6,686 nucleotides of DNA from BRH-c25 sp964574195. GTDB taxonomy: Bacteria; Bacillota; Clostridia; Lutisporales; Lutisporaceae. The DNA lies in NCBI GenBank assembly GCA_964574195.1, contig CAZNMO010000231.1:1-6686 (forward strand), given 5' to 3'. This document shows positions 6,447-6,686 of the stretch, piece after piece (the first letter of the stretch is position 1; each line of letters begins with the position of its first letter). A program made the position numbers and the translations under genes. Below the pieces are notes generated by a model. The model ran no database searches. It saw nothing but the letters and a program-made list of their open reading frames with translations, and was not told the origin of the DNA.

Positions 6447-6686
6447 ATGGATATGCCTCTCGACAGACTCTTTCATATGCAAAATCTTATTATCAGGGGG
6501 GGATATGTTCTATCACCCCTAGAAATAAAGCGAGTAATGGGGAGAGATCTAAGGGACTTTTTAAAGGGGTTAATACCTGAGCGGCCAGAATTCATGATTA
6601 CGGGAGGCGGTGGAGAAGATATAATTCATGTAATTATGCCCTCTAGAAAAGAGGATGCATTGGTCTTAATGGGGCTATCCATAACC
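6447..6686 (+). CDS. Unrecognised open frame running off the window edge
   Basis: An ATG at 6447-6449 (others at 6453 and 6471) opens a frame of 80 codons with no stop, continuing past the window end. It lies in a different frame from the end of the LINE remnant, which finishes 12 nt earlier. Visible segments include LIIRGGYVLSPLEIKRVMG, RDLRDFLKGLIPERPEF and MITGGGGEDIIHVIMPSRK. The sequence looks protein-like, with alternating hydrophobic and charged residues and a glycine-rich turn. I do not recognise the family. It does not match the standard plant mitochondrial proteins I can recall. It could be part of a mitochondrial plasmid-like, viral or nuclear-derived gene, or a lineage-specific ORF. 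No function is proposed. The start codon is a guess. Confidence 0.4.
   Translation, partial: MDMPLDRLFHMQNLIIRGGYVLSPLEIKRVMGRDLRDFLKGLIPERPEFMITGGGGEDIIHVIMPSRKEDALVLMGLSIT

Noticed and set aside
1..6686. tRNA genes, rRNA, CRISPR arrays, plastid-derived inserts
   Set aside because: I scanned both strands for T-arm GTTCRA motifs with pairing arms, spaced identical repeats and familiar plastid protein motifs. None was convincing.

Overview
This window reads as flowering-plant mitochondrial DNA. The firm anchor is a minus-strand rps10 gene (mitochondrial small-subunit ribosomal protein S10). It is split by one group II intron whose 5' GTGCG end, domain V, bulged branch-point A and AT 3' end can all be read. 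The gene appears to need C-to-U RNA editing for both its start (ACG) and its stop (CGA), which is typical of angiosperm mitochondria and not of bacteria or plastids. Sparse genes, long gene-poor spacers, chimeric open frames and short repeats fit the same picture.

Layout: 1-2279 is spacer with unassigned open frames. These are a protein-like minus-strand frame at 328-654 and plus-strand frames at 502-1101, 1128-1358 and 1533-1736. The stretch also carries three small tandem duplications and a perfect 14-bp hairpin. The interval 2280-3504 is rps10 on the minus strand (exon 2, intron, exon 1), with a possible promoter near 3700. From 3562 to about 5400 there is no recognisable gene. That spacer holds an interrupted 21-bp stem at 3959-4030, a cluster of AGCGCTAC repeats at 4095-4239 and overlapping weak open frames.

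The right end, about 5418-6435, is a broken copy of the C-terminal part of a plant LINE (non-LTR retrotransposon) ORF2. It has a zinc-knuckle-like region followed by an RNase H domain, with three in-frame stops and one frameshift. This is a nuclear-type sequence and implies nucleus-to-mitochondrion transfer. Just past its end a different frame opens at 6447 and stays open to the window edge; its product is not recognised.

Only rps10 can be assigned a present-day function. The LINE style resembles copies I associate with asterids such as Solanaceae, and an intact mitochondrial rps10 is compatible with that, but the lineage guess is weak. No tRNA, rRNA, CRISPR or bacterial operon was seen. The best candidates for something new are the terminal open frame and the minus-strand frame at 328-654.
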